A model generated the notes under the pieces. The model was not told the origin of the DNA. It ran no database searches and saw only the letters and a list, made by a program, of their open reading frames with translations. A stretch of DNA of 8,007 nt from Clostridia bacterium (GTDB taxonomy: Bacteria > Bacillota > Clostridia > Christensenellales > DTU072), in contig JAQVTZ010000084.1 in the NCBI GenBank assembly GCA_028699795.1, forward strand, positions 1 to 8,007, in the 5' to 3' direction. Positions 5,570 to 8,007 of this stretch are shown one piece after another. The position numbers and the translations under genes were made by a program. The first letter of the stretch is position 1; each line of letters begins with the position of its first letter.

Positions 5570-6763
5570 ATGAAAACAACGGCTATTATTTGCGAATACA
5601 ATCCAATGACCAACGGTCACCTGAAACATATGGAACTTGCCCGTCAAGATACCGGCGCAGACACCATTCTTTGCGTCATGAGCGGCTCCTTTGTCCAAAG
5701 AGGAGACGCCGCGATAATGGATAAATATATTCGGGCCGAAATCGCCGTCAAAATGGGCGCGGATATCGTGGTAGAGTTACCAACAATTTATGCGATATCC
5801 CCTGCCGACAATTTTGCCTACGGCGCGATTAAGTCGATATCCGCCTTTCCCGATGTCGAGTATCTCAGTTTTGGCAGCGAATGCGGAGACGCCCACCGCT
5901 TGACCCTTACGGCCGAATTGCTGAACGACGAACCCGAACAGCTAAAAACACTTATCCAAGAAAACCTCAAAGACGGCAGTTCTTTCCCTAAGGCGCGCGC
6001 AAAGGCGGTAGACGCTTACGCCGGCCTCAACCCCCAATACGCCGCCGTCAAGGGTATTTTAGACAGCCCCAACAATGTTTTGGGCGTCGCCTACATTTGC
6101 GCTATCATGAAAGCGGGATTAACTATAAAAATCCATACCATTAAACGCGAAGGCGGCGAATTTAACGACGAGAACGCCGATATCGATGTCCCTTCCGCTA
6201 CTGCCGTACGAAAAGCGCTCACCGCCGAACAATACGAAACCGTCCGCAACGCCGTGCCGCAATTAGTGTTTGACTATATCAAAGACCTCAAACCGCAAGA
6301 CTCGGCGCTCGGCGATATGGTGCTTTTCAAACTCAAAAATATTAACGGTTACGAGCTCGAAAACTATTACGATATCAGCGGCGGAATCCACAACAGGCTC
6401 AAAATCGCCGCGACCTCCGCCATCACTCTTCCCGAACTTTTGGAAGCCGCAAAAACAAAAAAATTCACGATGGCGCGACTTAAAAGGATCTGCCTCTATG
6501 TTCTTTTCGACATTACCAAAGAGGCGTATGAACAAGCCGTACAATGCCCCCCGTTTGTGCAAATTCTTGCGTTAAACAAAGAGCGCAAAGATATTTTGTC
6601 GGCATTGTCCGCCACTTGCAAAAATGTTCTCACCCGTTACAGCGATGTTGGCCGCGTAGACAAGTCTCTGCGCTACCTCATTAAGTTGGACTTTACCGCG
6701 CAAGGCACTTTGGATATTATCAACAGGTCAAAATATTATAACAAAAAGATGTTGCTGGTATAA
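5570..6763 (+). CDS. tmcAL: tRNA(Met) cytidine acetate ligase TmcAL (YlbM family)
   Basis: The 397-residue protein belongs to the nucleotidyltransferase-like family whose studied Bacillus member uses acetate and ATP to form N4-acetylcytidine at the wobble base of elongator tRNA-Met. The N-terminal HIGH-type domain shows EYNPMTNGHLKH at 9-20, with the nucleotide-binding motif T14-N15-G16-H17. It is followed by VMSGSFVQRGDAAIMDKYIRA at 36-56, GADIVVELP at 63-71 and SPADNFAYGA at 77-86. Further conserved blocks are YLSFGSE at 98-104, SPNNVLGVAY at 166-175, the IKREGGEFND segment at 191-200 and PSATAVR at 208-214. The length matches the family. Start: GAGAGG lies 6 nt before the ATG. The position beside pta-ackA is common in Clostridia; the shared use of acetate is suggestive, but joint regulation is only inferred. 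Confidence 0.93.
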   Translation: MKTTAIICEYNPMTNGHLKHMELARQDTGADTILCVMSGSFVQRGDAAIMDKYIRAEIAVKMGADIVVELPTIYAISPADNFAYGAIKSISAFPDVEYLSFGSECGDAHRLTLTAELLNDEPEQLKTLIQENLKDGSSFPKARAKAVDAYAGLNPQYAAVKGILDSPNNVLGVAYICAIMKAGLTIKIHTIKREGGEFNDENADIDVPSATAVRKALTAEQYETVRNAVPQLVFDYIKDLKPQDSALGDMVLFKLKNINGYELENYYDISGGIHNRLKIAATSAITLPELLEAAKTKKFTMARLKRICLYVLFDITKEAYEQAVQCPPFVQILALNKERKDILSALSATCKNVLTRYSDVGRVDKSLRYLIKLDFTAQGTLDIINRSKYYNKKMLLV

Positions 6764-6796
6764 CAAAACAACCAAAAATTTATAAGGTTGTTTGTT
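6762..6796. terminator. Likely bidirectional terminator between convergent genes
   Basis: AAACAACC (6766-6773) pairs perfectly with GGTTGTTT (6786-6793) across a 12-nt loop. With a one-base bulge the pairing extends to 6762 and 6796, starting within the tmcAL stop codon. The 3' arm is U-rich on both strands. The location in the 69-bp gap between two gene ends fits a shared terminator, though the stem is AT-rich and there is no long separate T-run. Confidence 0.5.
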
Positions 6797-6832
6797 CTAC
6801 AAATGGTAATTTTAAGGCTCTTATAAAATAAT

Positions 6833-7789
6833 CTAACGCTCTTCTCTAAAATATGACAGTCCCAACGAAGCCGGCGGTTGGTTCTCTTTTTTGCTGCGGA
6901 TACTGGTGACAATAAGCACAAGAATGGTAACGACATAAGGTGCCATTTTAAGCAGCTCTTTTTGCGAAAAACTCACATTGAGGTAGCTGGGCGCAATATA
7001 AAGGGCGCCGAATAAAATAGAGCCGAGAATGCCCCAATTCGGTCTCCATATCGAAAAGATAACCAGCGCAATGGCAAGCCATCCCATCGCATCGATTGAA
7101 TACTCCCAACTGCCGTTGAGATAATCCATAATATAGAACAAGCCGCCAAGGCCCGCAATCGCGCTGCCGATGCAAGTTGCGCCGTATTTGTATGCGGTAA
7201 CATTGATACCCGCGGCGTCTGCGGTGGCAGGATTTTCGCCCACAGCGCAGAGATTGAGACCGAGCCGTGTCTTTTTGAGGGTAATTGCCCCGGGAATGGA
7301 AATCGCTATCGCAAGATAACCAAGCGCTCCGTACGAGAAGAATATCTGACCGAACCAATCCAAAGAGTCCGCAAACGGGAAAGACTTTGTAAAAAACTTG
7401 CTTGCCACATTGAAGTTAGTTTTGTCTACTGTGTTAATAAAGAAATTGGTGAAGCCTACGCCAAAGGTAGTAATGGCAAGACCCGTTACATTTTGGTTGC
7501 ATCGGAGGGTAACCGTCAAAAAGCTGTAAAGCAATCCCAGAAGTCCCGAGCAAAGCATCGCAAAAAGAATCGGTATCAAGACTGCAAGAAAAGGATTGAT
7601 TTGGCTGATATCCGAAAGCGACTTAATATAAAGCGACTCTCCGATACATCCGCCTACTGCGCCCACACACATAATCCCCGGGATGCCAAGGTTGAGGTGC
7701 CCCGCCTTCTCGGTAATCGTCTCTCCGGTAGAGCCGAACATAAAGGTCGTACTAAAGCGTATCGCGTTAAATAAAAATGTGACAAACAT
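6833..7789 (-). CDS. ABC transporter permease, nucleoside-type (NupQ/YufQ-like)
   Basis: The 318-residue, strongly hydrophobic protein matches the branched-chain/ribose-type permease family (BPD_transp_2), in the subgroup that works with BMP-family binding lipoproteins to import nucleosides. The N-terminal family motif is ITEKAGHLNLGIPGIM at 25-40. The cytoplasmic loop contacting the ATPase shows GLNLCAVGENPATADAAGINV at 177-197. About eight membrane segments can be seen, for example near 67-93, 153-171, 206-221, 235-248, 252-268 and 282-297, and the tail is charged. The ATG shares one base with the stop of the upstream permease (TAATG), and GGAGG (7804-7800) lies 10 nt before it. It appears to be the last gene of the transporter operon; in Bacillus the order is binding protein, ATPase, NupP, NupQ. 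The substrate is inferred from family only. Confidence 0.87.
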   Translation of the reverse strand: MFVTFLFNAIRFSTTFMFGSTGETITEKAGHLNLGIPGIMCVGAVGGCIGESLYIKSLSDISQINPFLAVLIPILFAMLCSGLLGLLYSFLTVTLRCNQNVTGLAITTFGVGFTNFFINTVDKTNFNVASKFFTKSFPFADSLDWFGQIFFSYGALGYLAIAISIPGAITLKKTRLGLNLCAVGENPATADAAGINVTAYKYGATCIGSAIAGLGGLFYIMDYLNGSWEYSIDAMGWLAIALVIFSIWRPNWGILGSILFGALYIAPSYLNVSFSQKELLKMAPYVVTILVLIVTSIRSKKENQPPASLGLSYFREER

Positions 7790-8007
7790 TATACTTTAGC
7801 CTCCTTCTTAAGAGAACGGAATTTGATTTGATAGCCGATAAAGAATTCGCACCCGATAATGAAAAAGAAGAAAATACCGGTGATGATTTCGGGGAAAGCA
7901 TTGCCCAACCTATGTACCGTAGACACTTGCGCCGCCCCTTGTTGCAAAAATATCACGAGAAACGCGGTTAGAAACATATAAAGCGGATTAAATTTTGCAA
8001 GCCACGA
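7789..8007 (-). CDS. ABC transporter permease, C-terminal fragment (NupP/YufP-like), 5' end outside window
   Basis: An open frame of 72 codons plus stop enters from the right edge and is the C-terminal part of the partner permease. It contains AKFNPL, typical of the last loop in this family, then a hydrophobic segment (about MFLTAFLVIFLQQGAA), a polar loop, a last membrane segment (IITGIFFFFIIGCEFFIGY) and a basic tail. The Met at 7977 is internal: the frame continues in register to 8007, and family members have over 200 more residues before this point. It is translationally coupled to the next permease through TAATG. With it, the protein would form the heterodimeric membrane channel of a nucleoside-type importer. 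The ATPase and binding protein are expected beyond the window. Confidence 0.82.
   Translation of the reverse strand, partial: SWLAKFNPLYMFLTAFLVIFLQQGAAQVSTVHRLGNAFPEIITGIFFFFIIGCEFFIGYQIKFRSLKKEAKV

Noticed and set aside
5420..5698. Minus-strand 92-codon frame in the pta-tmcAL gap
   Set aside because: It begins inside tmcAL antisense and ends in the AT-rich promoter region; the translated tail is low complexity and no ribosome binding site precedes its start.
7789..7977. A separate 62-residue membrane protein starting at 7977
   Set aside because: The frame continues without a stop to the window edge and the sequence matches the C-terminal end of a longer permease, so the Met is internal.
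1..8007. CRISPR array, tRNA, rRNA, insertion sequence or prophage
   Set aside because: No spaced long direct repeats, no cloverleaf-like segments, no transposase or phage motifs were seen on either strand.

Overview
This window looks like chromosomal DNA from a low-to-moderate GC Bacillota, most likely an uncultured Clostridia lineage. The reasons are the pta-ackA-rpmF-plsX-rnc gene order with tmcAL alongside, strong AGGAGG-type ribosome binding sites, sigma-A-type promoters, and a lipoprotein built of Listeria-Bacteroides (InlB_B) repeats. A finer placement (for example a Christensenellales-like gut lineage) would be a guess. I found no tRNA, rRNA, CRISPR array, insertion sequence or phage gene.

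Layout from left to right. Positions 1-951 (minus) hold the N-terminal 317 residues of a surface lipoprotein with four InlB-type repeats; the gene runs off the left edge. Its upstream region (952-1155) carries a clear promoter, three tandem 7-bp repeats, a 12-bp palindrome, and a likely terminator for the operon to its right. Positions 1156-5395 (minus) form a housekeeping block transcribed pta, ackA, rpmF, plsX, rnc. A perfect-consensus promoter lies between ackA and rpmF, and a terminator/attenuator-like pair of overlapping hairpins lies between rpmF and plsX. A 174-bp AT-rich divergent region (5396-5569) separates pta from tmcAL (plus, 5570-6763). A short AT-rich inverted repeat lies between the convergent ends of tmcAL and a minus-strand ABC transporter operon. 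That operon's last permease (6833-7789) and the C-terminal end of its partner permease (7789-8007) enter from the right edge.

How the genes fit together. Pta and AckA convert acetyl-CoA to acetate with ATP gain. TmcAL is known to use acetate and ATP to acetylate elongator tRNA-Met, so the divergent pair shares acetate. PlsX makes acyl-phosphate for phospholipid synthesis, L32 is a ribosomal protein, and RNase III processes rRNA, so the rpmF-plsX-rnc part joins membrane and ribosome production. The DUF177 (YceD) gene often found before rpmF and the acpP gene often found between plsX and rnc are both absent here. The two permeases belong to the BMP-dependent nucleoside-type ABC importers (NupP/NupQ-like).

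I see no convincing evidence of a new multi-gene system. The observations most worth a second look are the mutually exclusive hairpins ahead of plsX and the repeat-rich promoter of the lipoprotein.
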